Source of the DNA: Staphylococcus coagulans
GTDB taxonomy: Bacteria; Bacillota; Bacilli; Staphylococcales; Staphylococcaceae
Assembly: GCF_002901995.1 (NCBI RefSeq)
Contig: NZ_PPQN01000042.1
Location: 23,449 to 87,448, forward strand
Direction of reading: 5' to 3'
Length of the DNA: 64,000 nt
The position numbers were made by a program, and so were the translations under genes. Positions 42,532-52,033 of the stretch are shown here, piece by piece. The number at the start of each line of letters is the position of its first letter. Position 1 is the stretch's first letter. The notes under the pieces were generated by a model. That model was not told the origin of the DNA, made no database searches, and saw only the letters and a list, made by a program, of their open reading frames with translations.

Positions 42532-45500
42532 ATGGTGTATTTAAAGTCAATTGATGCATATGGATTTAAATCATTTGCTGAGTCAACGCAGATTGAATTT
42601 GATGAAGGTGTAACTGCAATTGTAGGACCCAATGGGAGTGGTAAAAGTAATATTACCGATGCTATTAAATGGGTGCTCGGTGAACAATCTGCACGTGTAT
42701 TGCGTGGGAGTAAGATGGAGGATATTATTTTCTCCGGCTCAAAACATCGTCATGCACAGAATTTTGCAGAGGTTCAGTTGAAATTAGATAACAGCAAAGG
42801 CATTTTGAATATCGATGCCGCAGAAGTTGTTGTAACAAGACGACTTTACCGTAACGGAGATAGCGCTTTTTATCTTAATAATGAAAGACAGCGCCTCAAA
42901 GATATTAGAGAGTTATTTTTAGATTCAGGTTTGGGAAAAGAAGCATTTAGCATTATTTCTCAAGGTAAAGTGGATGAGGTTTTGAATGCCAAACCGATTG
43001 ATCGGCGTCAAATTATCGAAGAGTCAGCAGGAGTTCTAAAATATAAAAAGAGAAAAGAAGCGTCACTAGAAAAACTCGATGATACAGAAAGCAATCTGAC
43101 ACGTGTTGAGGATATTTTGTATGATTTAGAGGGTAGAGTAGAGCCTTTAAAAGAAGAAGCGGCAATCGCAAAAGAATATTTGCAACTCAGTCAAACATTA
43201 GAACAAAGTGATATTAGAGTCACTGTTCATGATATTCGGTCTTATCAAAAACAAATCGAAGCGCATGATACGACCTTAAATGAATTGAAAAGTACCCAAG
43301 CTAAAATCGCCCAGAAAAAGTCTAAAATTACGCATATGATTCAAACGGCTAAAGGGAAACGTTATGAAATCGATCAACAACTTGAAAAGGTCAACCAAAA
43401 ATTGATTGAATCTACTGAGCAAGTTGAAAAGTTGTCGGGCCAATATCAATTGATTGAAGAAAGACAAAAGAATCAGTCCCAAGCCAATGCACGCATTGAA
43501 GAAGAACAAGCTGCGTTAGAACGTCAACAGGCACAACTTGAAAAAGATATGCAAGCGGTAGAAAAAACGATTTCAGATTTGAAAGAAAAACGTAAAACGC
43601 TTAACCATCATATCCAAAAGTTAGAGGACCAGTTATATCAATCGGATGCGTCCATTGAAGAAACGCTAGAGCAAAGTAAAGATACTTACTATCAATTAAT
43701 GACAGAACAAGCGGACGTCAATAATGATATTCGCTTTCTAACACGTACGATTGATGAACATAAAGTGAAGCAATCTCGCTTAGATTCACGTTTGACTGAA
43801 GCTTATAATCAGCTAAAAGAGGCACAACATCAAATTGAATCCATGAGTCAGCAACGTCATGACAAGCAACAACAAATGCAAGCGATGCAACAACAAAGTG
43901 AACAACTCGAAAATGAATTAGCTCAAATCCAACAAAATCAAAAAGATGATGAATCAAAGCTGTATCAGGCTTATCGATATAATGATAAGCTGAAATCACG
44001 AATTGAAAGTATGAAAATACGTGAAGAAGATTTTAGCCATTTTTACCAAGGAGTTAAAGCAGTTTTACAAGCTAAAGATCAATTGACTGGCATTCATGGT
44101 GCTGTTGCCCAACAAATCAATGTTTCTAGCGAACATACGACTGCCATTGAAACAGCTTTGGGCGCGACGACGCAACATGTCATTGTTACTGATGAACGTG
44201 CCGCACGCGAGGCCATCAATTATTTAAAAACAAAAAGACTAGGTCGTGCTACATTTTTACCGTTATCTGTCATTAAAGGGAAAAAGCTCGATTTATCACT
44301 CGTGCGTGTTGCGGAACGGCAAGCAGGATTTATTACCATTGCCAGTGATGCAGTACAAGTCGACGCGCAGTATAGACATATCATCGACAATTTATTAGGT
44401 CGAACATTGATTGTAGATACGTTAAAACATGCGAATGAAATTGCACGGGCAATTCAATATAAAACGCGTATCGTAACATTAGAAGGCGAAATTGTTAATC
44501 CTGGTGGCTCTATGACAGGTGGTGGGACACAGCAACGCCAAACGATATTAGGACAAAAGGATGAGCTGAATCGTTTGCAAGAACAACTCAAACAATATGT
44601 CGCACAAACACAGGCGCTCGAACAAGCTTGTCAAAAAAGAAAAAAAGAGCAAGATGATTTGAGTCAACGTTATGTAGAGGTACAACAACAATACAATCAG
44701 TTGAAACACGAACTACATGATTTAGCATTAGCACTTGATCGTTATACTGAAATAGAGCAGCGTTTGAAAAATGAGCATGAAGAATTTGAATTTGAAAAAA
44801 ATGACGGCTATCAGGCAGATAAAAGTGAAGCGACATTAGTTGCTAAGCAAAAGCGGAAAGATGAGATTAAAAAAGAACTCAATGCTTTAGATGCACAAAT
44901 TAAAGCAATGACTGAAAAAAATAAAGAAGGTAAAGTACAGACGACACAACTTCAACAACAATTGCATCAATATCAATCAGACTTAGCCGTTATTAAAGAA
45001 CGTTTAACGACGCAACAACAGCATCTCAAACGTTATAATAAAGAACAACATGACATCAACGCGCATCAGCAAAAATTACTAGATCAATTAGCAGTCATCA
45101 ACTCTGATGAGGTGAATGACAGTTCGGTTTTAGAAAATATTCAGGTGCAAATCACGCAAAAACAACAAGAAAAGGAAACAGATTTAAATCAACAAAATGA
45201 GCTAAGACATGCACGTCAAGATACAGAAGATTTAATAGAATCGAATGAAAGGGCATTAGAAGACACACATCAAAATTTACTGGATATCGAGAGTCAATAT
45301 CAAGATATTAAATCTGCCCAATCACGACTAGATGTACTCATTGATCATGCGTTAAAACATTTAGATGAAAAATATCACATGACCTATGAACATGCAGCCG
45401 CAACGTATCCAAGTCAACCTGAAGAGATTGAGGCATTACGTCAGAAAGTGAAATTAACACAAATGTCAATTGATGAGCTGGGGCCAGTCAATCTGAACGC

Positions 45501-46101
45501 TATTGAACAATATGAAGAAGTCGACGCACGTTACACTTTCCTTTCTGAGCAAAGAACCGATTTACGTGAAGCAAAATCAACGTTAGAGCAAATTATTCAA
45601 GAAATGGATATCGAGGTGTCTGATCGTTTTAGTACAACATTTCATGCGATTCAAGATCATTTTGCTGAAGTGTTTAAGTCGTTGTTTGGCGGAGGACAAG
45701 CAGAACTAACTTTAACTGAAAAAGATTATTTAACTGCTGGCGTCGAAATTAAAGTCCAACCGCCAGGCAAAAAATTACAGCACCTCTCGCTTTTAAGTGG
45801 CGGCGAAAGAGCTCTAAGTGCTATTGCTTTATTATTTGCAATCTTAAAAGTTAGATCAGCGCCGTTTGTTATTCTTGATGAAGTCGAGGCGGCATTAGAC
45901 GAAGCCAATGTGATGCGCTATGCATCATATTTAAGAACGTTATCAAAGGAAACACAGTTTATCGTCATTACCCATCGTAAAGGGACAATGGAAATGTGTG
46001 ACCGTCTCTATGGTGTGACGATGCAAGAAATGGGTGTTTCCCGTTTAGTCAGTGTGAATTTGAATACTATAGATGAAGTGATAAAGGAGGACTCAAAATA
46101 A
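42532..46101 (+). CDS. smc: Chromosome segregation ATPase SMC
   Basis: The 1189-residue SMC protein that compacts and segregates the nucleoid with ScpA and ScpB. Walker A GPNGSGKSN lies near residue 32; two long coiled coils flank a hinge at about residues 510-660 (GAVAQQINVS through GGSMTGGG); the signature LSGGERALSA and Walker B FVILDEVEAALD are in the C-terminal head. Directly abuts ftsY. Confidence 0.97.
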   Translation: MVYLKSIDAYGFKSFAESTQIEFDEGVTAIVGPNGSGKSNITDAIKWVLGEQSARVLRGSKMEDIIFSGSKHRHAQNFAEVQLKLDNSKGILNIDAAEVVVTRRLYRNGDSAFYLNNERQRLKDIRELFLDSGLGKEAFSIISQGKVDEVLNAKPIDRRQIIEESAGVLKYKKRKEASLEKLDDTESNLTRVEDILYDLEGRVEPLKEEAAIAKEYLQLSQTLEQSDIRVTVHDIRSYQKQIEAHDTTLNELKSTQAKIAQKKSKITHMIQTAKGKRYEIDQQLEKVNQKLIESTEQVEKLSGQYQLIEERQKNQSQANARIEEEQAALERQQAQLEKDMQAVEKTISDLKEKRKTLNHHIQKLEDQLYQSDASIEETLEQSKDTYYQLMTEQADVNNDIRFLTRTIDEHKVKQSRLDSRLTEAYNQLKEAQHQIESMSQQRHDKQQQMQAMQQQSEQLENELAQIQQNQKDDESKLYQAYRYNDKLKSRIESMKIREEDFSHFYQGVKAVLQAKDQLTGIHGAVAQQINVSSEHTTAIETALGATTQHVIVTDERAAREAINYLKTKRLGRATFLPLSVIKGKKLDLSLVRVAERQAGFITIASDAVQVDAQYRHIIDNLLGRTLIVDTLKHANEIARAIQYKTRIVTLEGEIVNPGGSMTGGGTQQRQTILGQKDELNRLQEQLKQYVAQTQALEQACQKRKKEQDDLSQRYVEVQQQYNQLKHELHDLALALDRYTEIEQRLKNEHEEFEFEKNDGYQADKSEATLVAKQKRKDEIKKELNALDAQIKAMTEKNKEGKVQTTQLQQQLHQYQSDLAVIKERLTTQQQHLKRYNKEQHDINAHQQKLLDQLAVINSDEVNDSSVLENIQVQITQKQQEKETDLNQQNELRHARQDTEDLIESNERALEDTHQNLLDIESQYQDIKSAQSRLDVLIDHALKHLDEKYHMTYEHAAATYPSQPEEIEALRQKVKLTQMSIDELGPVNLNAIEQYEEVDARYTFLSEQRTDLREAKSTLEQIIQEMDIEVSDRFSTTFHAIQDHFAEVFKSLFGGGQAELTLTEKDYLTAGVEIKVQPPGKKLQHLSLLSGGERALSAIALLFAILKVRSAPFVILDEVEAALDEANVMRYASYLRTLSKETQFIVITHRKGTMEMCDRLYGVTMQEMGVSRLVSVNLNTIDEVIKEDSK

Positions 46102-47295
46102 ATGAGCTTTTTTAAACGTTTAAAAGATAAGTTTGCCAAATCCGAGCGAGAACAAGATGAACTGTTACAACAAGATGAGACAGTGCAAGATGAAGATGAT
46201 CATAAAAAGTTAAATGAAGCAGACACTTCATTAAAGTCTCAAGACAACAGTCCGTCTATTGATGATGAGTTCGATGATGGGTTAATATCTATTGAAGAGT
46301 TTGAAGAGTTAGAATCTCAAAAAATTGGTGCGAAATTCCGTGAAGGTTTAGAAAAATCACGTGAAAACTTCCAAAATCAATTAAATAACCTATTAGCGCA
46401 TTATCGAAAAGTGGATGAAGATTTCTTTGAAGCATTGGAAGAAATGTTAATCCAAGCCGATGTTGGATTTAATACTGTAATGGAGTTAGTTGATGAATTA
46501 CGTTTAGAAGCTAAGCGACGCAATATTACAGAAACTGAAGATTTACGCGAAGCTATTGTAGAAAAGATTGTTGAAATATACCAACAAGATGACGATCAAT
46601 CAGAAGCCATGAATATTGAAGATGGACGTTTAAACGTTATTTTAATGGTCGGTGTCAATGGTGTAGGGAAAACGACAACGATTGGTAAGTTAGCGCATCG
46701 CTATCAATTGCAAGGTAAAAAAGTCATGCTTGCAGCAGGTGATACTTTCCGAGCAGGTGCCATTCAACAGCTTGAAGTATGGGGTGAACGCGTTGGTGTT
46801 GACGTGGTTCGTCAAGGAGAAGGATCTGATCCTGCTGCTGTCATGTATGATGCAATTAATGCCGCTAAAAATAAAGGTGTCGATATTTTAATTTGCGATA
46901 CAGCAGGACGACTTCAAAATAAACAAAATTTAATGAATGAACTTGAAAAAGTTAAGCGTGTTATTTCGCGTTCAATTCCTGAAGCGCCACACGAAGTTTT
47001 ACTTTGCTTAGATGCAACGACGGGTCAAAATGCTTTAGCACAAGCGAAGGCGTTTAAAGAAGTTACAAATGTGACTGGTATCGTTTTAACGAAATTAGAT
47101 GGTACAGCTAAAGGGGGTATTGTGTTAGCGATACGAAATGAATTGCATATACCAGTTAAATATGTAGGACTTGGTGAAAAAATGGATGATTTACAGCCGT
47201 TCAATGCTGAAAGTTACGTTTATGGGTTGTTTGCTGACATGATCGAACAAAATGTGCCAGAATCTAATGATGATGATTCTGAGAATGAGGCATAG
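46102..47295 (+). CDS. ftsY: Signal recognition particle receptor FtsY
   Basis: The SRP receptor GTPase that docks Ffh-ribosome complexes at the membrane. A highly acidic N-terminal A region (residues 15-70) precedes the NG domain with GVNGVGKTTTIGKLA, DTFRAGA, DTAGRLQ and TKLDGTAKGG. 397 residues. A lone acidic tail (SNDDDSENEA) ends the protein. Confidence 0.97.
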   Translation: MSFFKRLKDKFAKSEREQDELLQQDETVQDEDDHKKLNEADTSLKSQDNSPSIDDEFDDGLISIEEFEELESQKIGAKFREGLEKSRENFQNQLNNLLAHYRKVDEDFFEALEEMLIQADVGFNTVMELVDELRLEAKRRNITETEDLREAIVEKIVEIYQQDDDQSEAMNIEDGRLNVILMVGVNGVGKTTTIGKLAHRYQLQGKKVMLAAGDTFRAGAIQQLEVWGERVGVDVVRQGEGSDPAAVMYDAINAAKNKGVDILICDTAGRLQNKQNLMNELEKVKRVISRSIPEAPHEVLLCLDATTGQNALAQAKAFKEVTNVTGIVLTKLDGTAKGGIVLAIRNELHIPVKYVGLGEKMDDLQPFNAESYVYGLFADMIEQNVPESNDDDSENEA

Positions 47296-47298
47296 GCT

Positions 47299-47631
47299 AT
47301 GCATGAAAATGACTTGATCAAAACAATTCGTATGAATTACTTATTTGATTTTTATCAATCACTCTTAACAGAAAAGCAGCGAAATTATTTACGACTCTTT
47401 TATTTAGAAGATTATGCATTAAGTGAAATTGCAGAGACATTTGAAGTGAGTCGTCAAGCAGTGTATGATAACATAAGAAGAACTGGCGATTTGGTAGAAG
47501 ACTATGAAGCAAAATTAGGTTTATACCGTCGTTTTAAACGAAGACAAGAAATTTATCAATTAATGCATCAAAATATTAATGAACCAGAACGTATTCAATC
47601 ATATATTAAAGAACTTGAAGAACTAGAATAA
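47299..47631 (+). CDS. ylxM: UPF0122 DNA-binding protein YlxM
   Basis: A 110-residue helix-turn-helix protein with a sigma-factor-like region ([21 protein letters not shown]). It sits between ftsY and ffh in most Firmicutes; in streptococci the homologue is reported to modulate SRP activity. Three bases after ftsY, 13 before ffh. Confidence 0.93.
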   Translation: MHENDLIKTIRMNYLFDFYQSLLTEKQRNYLRLFYLEDYALSEIAETFEVSRQAVYDNIRRTGDLVEDYEAKLGLYRRFKRRQEIYQLMHQNINEPERIQSYIKELEELE

Positions 47632-47644
47632 GGAGGGTCACTTT

Positions 47645-49012
47645 ATGGCTTTTGAAGGATTATCCGATCGACTGCAAGCGACAATGCAGAAAATAAAAGG
47701 TAAAGGTAAAGTGACTGAAGCTGATATCAAAGCGATGATGCGGGAGGTACGTCTTGCTTTATTAGAAGCGGACGTAAACTTTAAAGTCGTCAAAAACTTT
47801 GTTAAGACAGTTTCAGACCGAGCTTTAGGCTCTGACGTCATGAAGTCATTAACACCAGGCCAACAAGTGATTAAAATCGTACAAGAGGAGCTCACTGCTT
47901 TAATGGGCGGCGATAATAGTACGATTACGATGGCTAAAAAACCACCTACAGTTGTGATGATGGTAGGTTTACAAGGGGCAGGTAAAACGACAACTGCAGG
48001 GAAACTCGCTTTATTAATGCGTAAAAAATATAATAAAAAGCCGTTGCTCGTTGCAGCTGATATTTATCGACCTGCCGCTATTAATCAATTACAGACTGTT
48101 GGAAAACAAATTGACATCCCTGTGTACACTGAGGGGGATCAAGTTAAACCTCAACAAATCGTGACGAACGCATTGCAACATGCAAAAGATGAGCATTTAG
48201 ATTTTGTTATTATTGATACAGCGGGTCGTCTGCATATTGATGAAGCGCTAATGAATGAGCTACAAGAAGTGAAAGAAATTGCTACGCCGAATGAAATCAT
48301 GTTAGTCGTGGATGCAATGACAGGTCAAGATGCTGTAAATGTGGCAGAGTCATTTGATCAACAGTTAGACGTTACGGGTGTTACATTAACTAAACTAGAC
48401 GGTGACACACGTGGTGGGGCAGCGCTTTCTATTAGAGCAGTAACACAAAAACCGATTAAATTTATAGGTATGAGCGAAAAGCTAGATGGCTTAGAATTGT
48501 TCCATCCTGAACGCATGGCATCACGTATATTAGGTATGGGTGACGTTTTAAGTCTGATTGAAAAAGCACAACAAGAAGTGGATGAAGAAAAAGCTAAAGA
48601 CTTAGAAAAGAAAATGCGCACATCGTCATTCACGCTGGACGACTTTTTAGAACAGTTAGATCAAGTGAAAAATTTAGGGCCACTTGATGATATTATGAAA
48701 ATGATTCCAGGTATGAATAAAATGAAAGGCTTGGATAAACTTAATATGAGCGATAAACAAATCGATCACATTAAAGCAATTATTCAGTCTATGACACCGA
48801 CAGAAAGAGAAGACCCTGCTAAACTAAATGTTTCTAGAAAACGTAGAATTGCGAACGGTTCTGGACGCTCGATTCAAGAGGTCAACCGTCTGTTAAAACA
48901 ATTCAACGATATGAAGAAAATGATGAAACAATTTACAGGCGGTGGAAAAGGTAAAAAAGGTAAGCAAAATCAATTACAAAATATGCTTAAAGGCATGAAT
49001 CTACCATTCTAA
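47645..49012 (+). CDS. ffh: Signal recognition particle protein Ffh
   Basis: The SRP GTPase that binds signal sequences and 4.5S/scRNA. NG domain motifs: GLQGAGKTTTAGKLA, DIYRPAA, DTAGRLHID, TKLDGDTRGG. The methionine-rich M domain (residues 300-455: MNKMKG, MKKMMKQF, NMLKGMNLPF) holds the RNA- and signal-binding surfaces. 455 residues. Confidence 0.97.
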   Translation: MAFEGLSDRLQATMQKIKGKGKVTEADIKAMMREVRLALLEADVNFKVVKNFVKTVSDRALGSDVMKSLTPGQQVIKIVQEELTALMGGDNSTITMAKKPPTVVMMVGLQGAGKTTTAGKLALLMRKKYNKKPLLVAADIYRPAAINQLQTVGKQIDIPVYTEGDQVKPQQIVTNALQHAKDEHLDFVIIDTAGRLHIDEALMNELQEVKEIATPNEIMLVVDAMTGQDAVNVAESFDQQLDVTGVTLTKLDGDTRGGAALSIRAVTQKPIKFIGMSEKLDGLELFHPERMASRILGMGDVLSLIEKAQQEVDEEKAKDLEKKMRTSSFTLDDFLEQLDQVKNLGPLDDIMKMIPGMNKMKGLDKLNMSDKQIDHIKAIIQSMTPTEREDPAKLNVSRKRRIANGSGRSIQEVNRLLKQFNDMKKMMKQFTGGGKGKKGKQNQLQNMLKGMNLPF

Positions 49013-49090
49013 AATGAGTTCGGGGCATAAAATTTTTGATAACCTTGCCACAATGAACGCGTTTGCTTAGGCGCTGAAAACTACAGGTCA

Positions 49091-49180
49091 GGCTGAGGCT
49101 GGCGACGTCATATTATACGTAGATTTATAATAGCGCTCAGGCGATTTTCTATTCAAAATCATCAGAGCGCTATTTATTTT
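49091..49180 (+). repeat. Dispersed intergenic repeat with hairpin, copy 2
   Basis: GGCTGAGGCTGG (49091-49102), TCATATTATACGTA (49108-49121) and the hairpin TAGCGCTCAGGCGATTTT (49131-49148) with AAAATCATCAGAGCGCTA (49155-49172), loop CTATTC. Same block order and strand as copy 1 at 11263-11372. It follows ffh and may act as its terminator. Confidence 0.65.
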
Positions 49181-49320
49181 GGAATTGATGCCTCAGACTT
49201 ATTCAATGTATATTTTCTATATTTGTATATCAAGCACGGGTATAGTAGACTGTTTGAAAGTTTTTGCGTAGCTTCAGTAGCATCTTTATTTCAATATGTA
49301 TGTTGGTAAAGAAATTTCTC

Positions 49321-49349
49321 TTTACAAACGTTATATGACCTGTTATTAT
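49321..49349 (+). promoter_or_regulatory. Promoter of rpsP
   Basis: -35 TTTACA (49321-49326), 17-base spacer ending TGT, -10 TATTAT (49344-49349), about 52 bases before the start codon. Confidence 0.65.
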
Positions 49350-49400
49350 AGTTTCTTGTAGATAACAAAACTTAATGAGAATTAAAGGAGAGAATAATAA

Positions 49401-49676
49401 ATGGCAGTTAAAATTCGTTTAACACGTTTAGGTTCAAAAAGAAATCCATTTTACCGTATTGTAGTAGCAGATGCACGTTCACCACGTGATGGTCGTATCA
49501 TCGAGCAAATCGGTACTTATAACCCAGCAGCAGTAAATGCGCCAGAGGTTAAAATTGATGAAGAATTAGCACTTAAATGGTTAAAAGACGGTGCAAAACC
49601 AACAGATACAGTTCACAATATTTTATCACGCGAAGGTATTTTAAAAACTTTCGATGAGCAAAAAAAAGCAAAATAA
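49401..49676 (+). CDS. rpsP: 30S ribosomal protein S16
   Basis: The 91-residue S16, beginning [19 protein letters not shown], an early-assembling 30S protein. AAAGGAGAG lies before ATG 49401. Unusually, a 335-base structured gap with a terminator follows before rimM, so its dose can differ from that of rimM-trmD. Confidence 0.97.
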   Translation: MAVKIRLTRLGSKRNPFYRIVVADARSPRDGRIIEQIGTYNPAAVNAPEVKIDEELALKWLKDGAKPTDTVHNILSREGILKTFDEQKKAK

Positions 49677-49705
49677 TTTTGCTTTAACATTGAGCGGTCA
49701 AAGTA

Positions 49706-49740
49706 ATCATAAAAAGGCCCACAATATGCTTTTTTATGAT
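49706..49740 (+). terminator. Hairpin after rpsP
   Basis: ATCATAAAAA (49706-49715) pairs perfectly with TTTTTATGAT (49731-49740). AT-only stem and a tail without a T-run make it a weak terminator at best. Confidence 0.45.
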
Positions 49741-49833
49741 GCCTTGAACCCAATGACAATGTTAATGAAATAGCCGTTGTTCAAGTCAAAGCACGGACGC
49801 GCATTTGATTATATAATGCTTTGCTATTTGAAA

Positions 49834-49860
49834 TATAAAGTCATCTACATTGACTTTATA
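49834..49860. repeat. Perfect inverted repeat in the rpsP-rimM gap
   Basis: TATAAAGTCA (49834-49843) and TGACTTTATA (49851-49860) are exact complements around a 7-base loop. Either an RNA hairpin or a protein-binding palindrome. Confidence 0.6.
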
Positions 49861-49929
49861 ACTTTAGTGTTTTCATAGGCGAGACGTAAATAGGATTCAA
49901 ACCCTATGACAAATTGAATCATCGGTGTT

Positions 49930-49979
49930 AAGGGTGAGACGAAATGTTACTGAGATGTAACCGAGTCTCACCCTTTTTA
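49930..49979 (+). terminator. Terminator/attenuator just before rimM
   Basis: AGGGTGAGAC (49931-49940) pairs with GTCTCACCCT (49965-49974); inside it GTTAC (49946-49950) pairs with GTAAC (49957-49961). T5 follows. It ends only about 33 bases before the rimM start codon, so any transcript reaching rimM must read through it or start extremely close. Confidence 0.8.
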
Positions 49980-50011
49980 TACATAACAATAAGAAATAGG
50001 AGGTGCACATC

Positions 50012-50515
50012 ATGAAAGTAGAAGTGGGTAAAATTGTAAATACGCACGGCATTAAAGGTGAGTTAAAAGTTCAATCACATTCTGATTTTACAGATATTCG
50101 CTTTCAACCAGGTGAAACATTACAAATTGATACGCCAACGGGAACAATGAATGTGGTTGTTAAATCACATCGCATGCATAAAGGTTTGCATATGCTCACA
50201 TTTGAAGGCTATACCAATATTAATGAAGTTGAACATTTAAAAGGTTCTCATTTATTTCAAGAAAGAGATCATAAAGATATTGAACTCGGTGCGCATGAAT
50301 ACTACTATTCTGATATCATTGGTTGTACGGTTTTTGATGAAGATAGACCAATCGGACGTGTCACAGAAATCTTTGAGACAGGCGCAAATGATGTTTGGGT
50401 TGTTAAAGGAGAGAAAGAACATCTCATTCCTTACATAGCGGATGTCGTAAAAGAGGTTGATATTGAGAATCGTAAAATTATGATTACACCACTTGAAGGG
50501 TTGTTAAACGAATGA
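50012..50515 (+). CDS. rimM: 16S rRNA processing protein RimM
   Basis: Assists maturation of the 30S head, binding S19. The start [20 protein letters not shown] and the PRC-barrel part ([24 protein letters not shown]) are typical. ATG 50012 follows AGGAGGTG by 6 bases; a GTG at 50003 is inside that site. 167 residues. Overlaps trmD by 4 bases. Confidence 0.95.
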   Translation: MKVEVGKIVNTHGIKGELKVQSHSDFTDIRFQPGETLQIDTPTGTMNVVVKSHRMHKGLHMLTFEGYTNINEVEHLKGSHLFQERDHKDIELGAHEYYYSDIIGCTVFDEDRPIGRVTEIFETGANDVWVVKGEKEHLIPYIADVVKEVDIENRKIMITPLEGLLNE

Positions 50516-51237
50516 AGATCGATTATTTAACATTGTTTCCAGAAATGTTTGACGGTGTGTTGAATCAATCTATTTTAAAACGTGCGCGTGAAAAAGAAAT
50601 TTTACAGACAGAGACGATTAATTTTCGAGATTACGCAGATAATAAGCATCATCAAGTCGATGATTATCCATTTGGTGGCGGGCAAGGTATGGTGTTAAAA
50701 CCTGAACCTATCTTCAATGCAATGGATGCGATTGATGTCACGGATGAAACGCGAGTGATATTGATGACGCCACAAGGTAAACCGTTTGATCAAAAATTGG
50801 CAGAGTCTTTGTCGAAAGAAAAGCATCTCGTTTTTATTTGCGGTCATTATGAAGGCTATGATGAAAGAATAAGAGAAAAATTGGTCACGGATGAAATTTC
50901 AGTCGGTGATTTCGTGTTAACTGGAGGCGAATTGCCTGCGATGGTCATGACAGACGCCATTGTTAGATTGATACCTGGTGTATTAAGTAAGCAGGCATCA
51001 CATGAAGATGATTCATTTTCAAACGGCTTGTTGGAATTTCCTCAGTACACGCGCCCAAGAACGTTTAAAGATATGTCTGTTCCAGATGTATTACTTTCGG
51101 GAAACCACGCCCATATTGAACAATGGCGTCACGAACAATCATTAAAAAGAACTTTTGAAAAGCGCCCAGATTTATTAGCATCTTATGATTTAAGCGAAAA
51201 AGATCAAAAGTATATTGAATCTTTAAAAGAATATTGA
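50512..51237 (+). CDS. trmD: tRNA (guanine-37-N1)-methyltransferase
   Basis: A SPOUT-class enzyme making m1G37, which prevents frameshifting. The knot region shows [14 protein letters not shown] and [14 protein letters not shown]; the substrate loop [14 protein letters not shown] is intact. 241 residues. Starts in the rimM stop. Confidence 0.97.
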   Translation: MKIDYLTLFPEMFDGVLNQSILKRAREKEILQTETINFRDYADNKHHQVDDYPFGGGQGMVLKPEPIFNAMDAIDVTDETRVILMTPQGKPFDQKLAESLSKEKHLVFICGHYEGYDERIREKLVTDEISVGDFVLTGGELPAMVMTDAIVRLIPGVLSKQASHEDDSFSNGLLEFPQYTRPRTFKDMSVPDVLLSGNHAHIEQWRHEQSLKRTFEKRPDLLASYDLSEKDQKYIESLKEY

Positions 51238-51264
51238 AAAACAAATTGATTTATGCTAGTATAT

Positions 51265-51335
51265 TCTGAGTGTGGAAACACAAAAATCACTATGATCCGC
51301 TGCTATATTTTGTCGAGGCAAGAACATAGTTTGAA
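51265..51335 (+). promoter_or_regulatory. Putative L19 leader
   Basis: The stretch before rplS contains CACAAAAATCACTATGATCCGCTGC and a later GGCAAGAACATAG; the GATCCGCTGC core resembles, from memory, the Firmicute L19 leader motif (a ribosomal protein autoregulatory element). Assignment rests on recall and position. Confidence 0.45.
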
Positions 51336-51349
51336 GGAGAGAATAAAAA

Positions 51350-51700
51350 ATGACAAATCACAAATTAATTGAAGCAGTGACTAAGTCACAATTACGCGAT
51401 GATATCCCAGCATTCCGTGCAGGTGACACTTTACGTGTACACGTTCGTATTATTGAAGGTAGCCGTGAACGTATCCAAGTATTCGAAGGTGTTGTTATCA
51501 AACGTCGTGGTGGCGGTATTTCTGAAACATTCACAGTTCGTAAAATTTCATCTGGTGTTGGTGTTGAACGTACATTCCCATTACACACACCAAAAATTGA
51601 AAAAATCGAAGTGAAACGTCGCGGTAAAGTACGTCGTGCGAAACTTTACTACTTACGTAGCTTACGTGGTAAAGCAGCGCGTATTCAAGAAATTCGTTAA
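51350..51700 (+). CDS. rplS: 50S ribosomal protein L19
   Basis: A 116-residue protein at the 30S-50S interface, starting [17 protein letters not shown] and containing [29 protein letters not shown] precedes ATG 51350. A strong terminator follows. Confidence 0.97.
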   Translation: MTNHKLIEAVTKSQLRDDIPAFRAGDTLRVHVRIIEGSRERIQVFEGVVIKRRGGGISETFTVRKISSGVGVERTFPLHTPKIEKIEVKRRGKVRRAKLYYLRSLRGKAARIQEIR

Positions 51701-52033
51701 TTTCGAAGCGCAAAGTAACAAAATAAACATAAAACAAAAACCGGAAATCATGAATTTCCGGTTTTTTATATTTCAATTTATATATATTTCTCATATGAAG
51801 CAATCATCTGTGGTTTCGTACCCTGATCTTGATGAAGTCACGAGGCTCGTTTGGGATATTGGAACACGAGTAATGTAGATTTACAGCAATCTAGAAATGA
51901 GGTCTATCTCATAAATCATTTATATGTCCCATCAATATGATTATTAAAAATGTTGCCAATATCATGAAATTCAAGTAATACCTTCTCCAAGTAATACCTT
52001 CTCTTTGTAGTTATATTTAAGATCATTGAATTC
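51701..52033. other. Intergenic region rplS / YfhO operon
   Basis: Holds the rplS terminator, a possible remnant frame (51795-51878, reading MKQSSVVSYPDLDEVTRLVW and ending after 27 residues, with no ribosome site) and a tandem 16-base repeat CAAGTAATACCTTCTC at 51972-51987 and 51988-52003. No supportable gene. Confidence 0.5.
51737..51768 (+). terminator. Terminator after rplS
   Basis: AAAACCGGAAAT (51737-51748) and ATTTCCGGTTTT (51754-51765) form a 12-pair perfect stem followed by Ts. Confidence 0.92.

Larger units (their letters stand above)
49013..49400. other. Intergenic region ffh / rpsP
   Basis: About 390 bases holding repeat copy 2 and the rpsP promoter. It opens with GTTCGGGGCATAAAA, a motif type I have seen after other staphylococcal genes. 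No reading frame can be supported. Confidence 0.55.
49677..50011. other. Structured gap between rpsP and rimM
   Basis: About 335 bases with three separate hairpins (49706-49740, 49834-49860, 49930-49979) and a TATAAT at about 49812-49817. There is no supportable reading frame. The layout fits either a small RNA ending at the last hairpin or a regulated leader of rimM. Confidence 0.5.

Noticed and set aside
51795..51878. 27-residue frame after rplS
   Set aside because: No ribosome site and no recognised family; noted only as a possible fragment of a lost gene.
51972..52003. Tandem 16-base repeat as a possible CRISPR or regulatory array
   Set aside because: Only two copies directly joined without spacers; most simply a local duplication.
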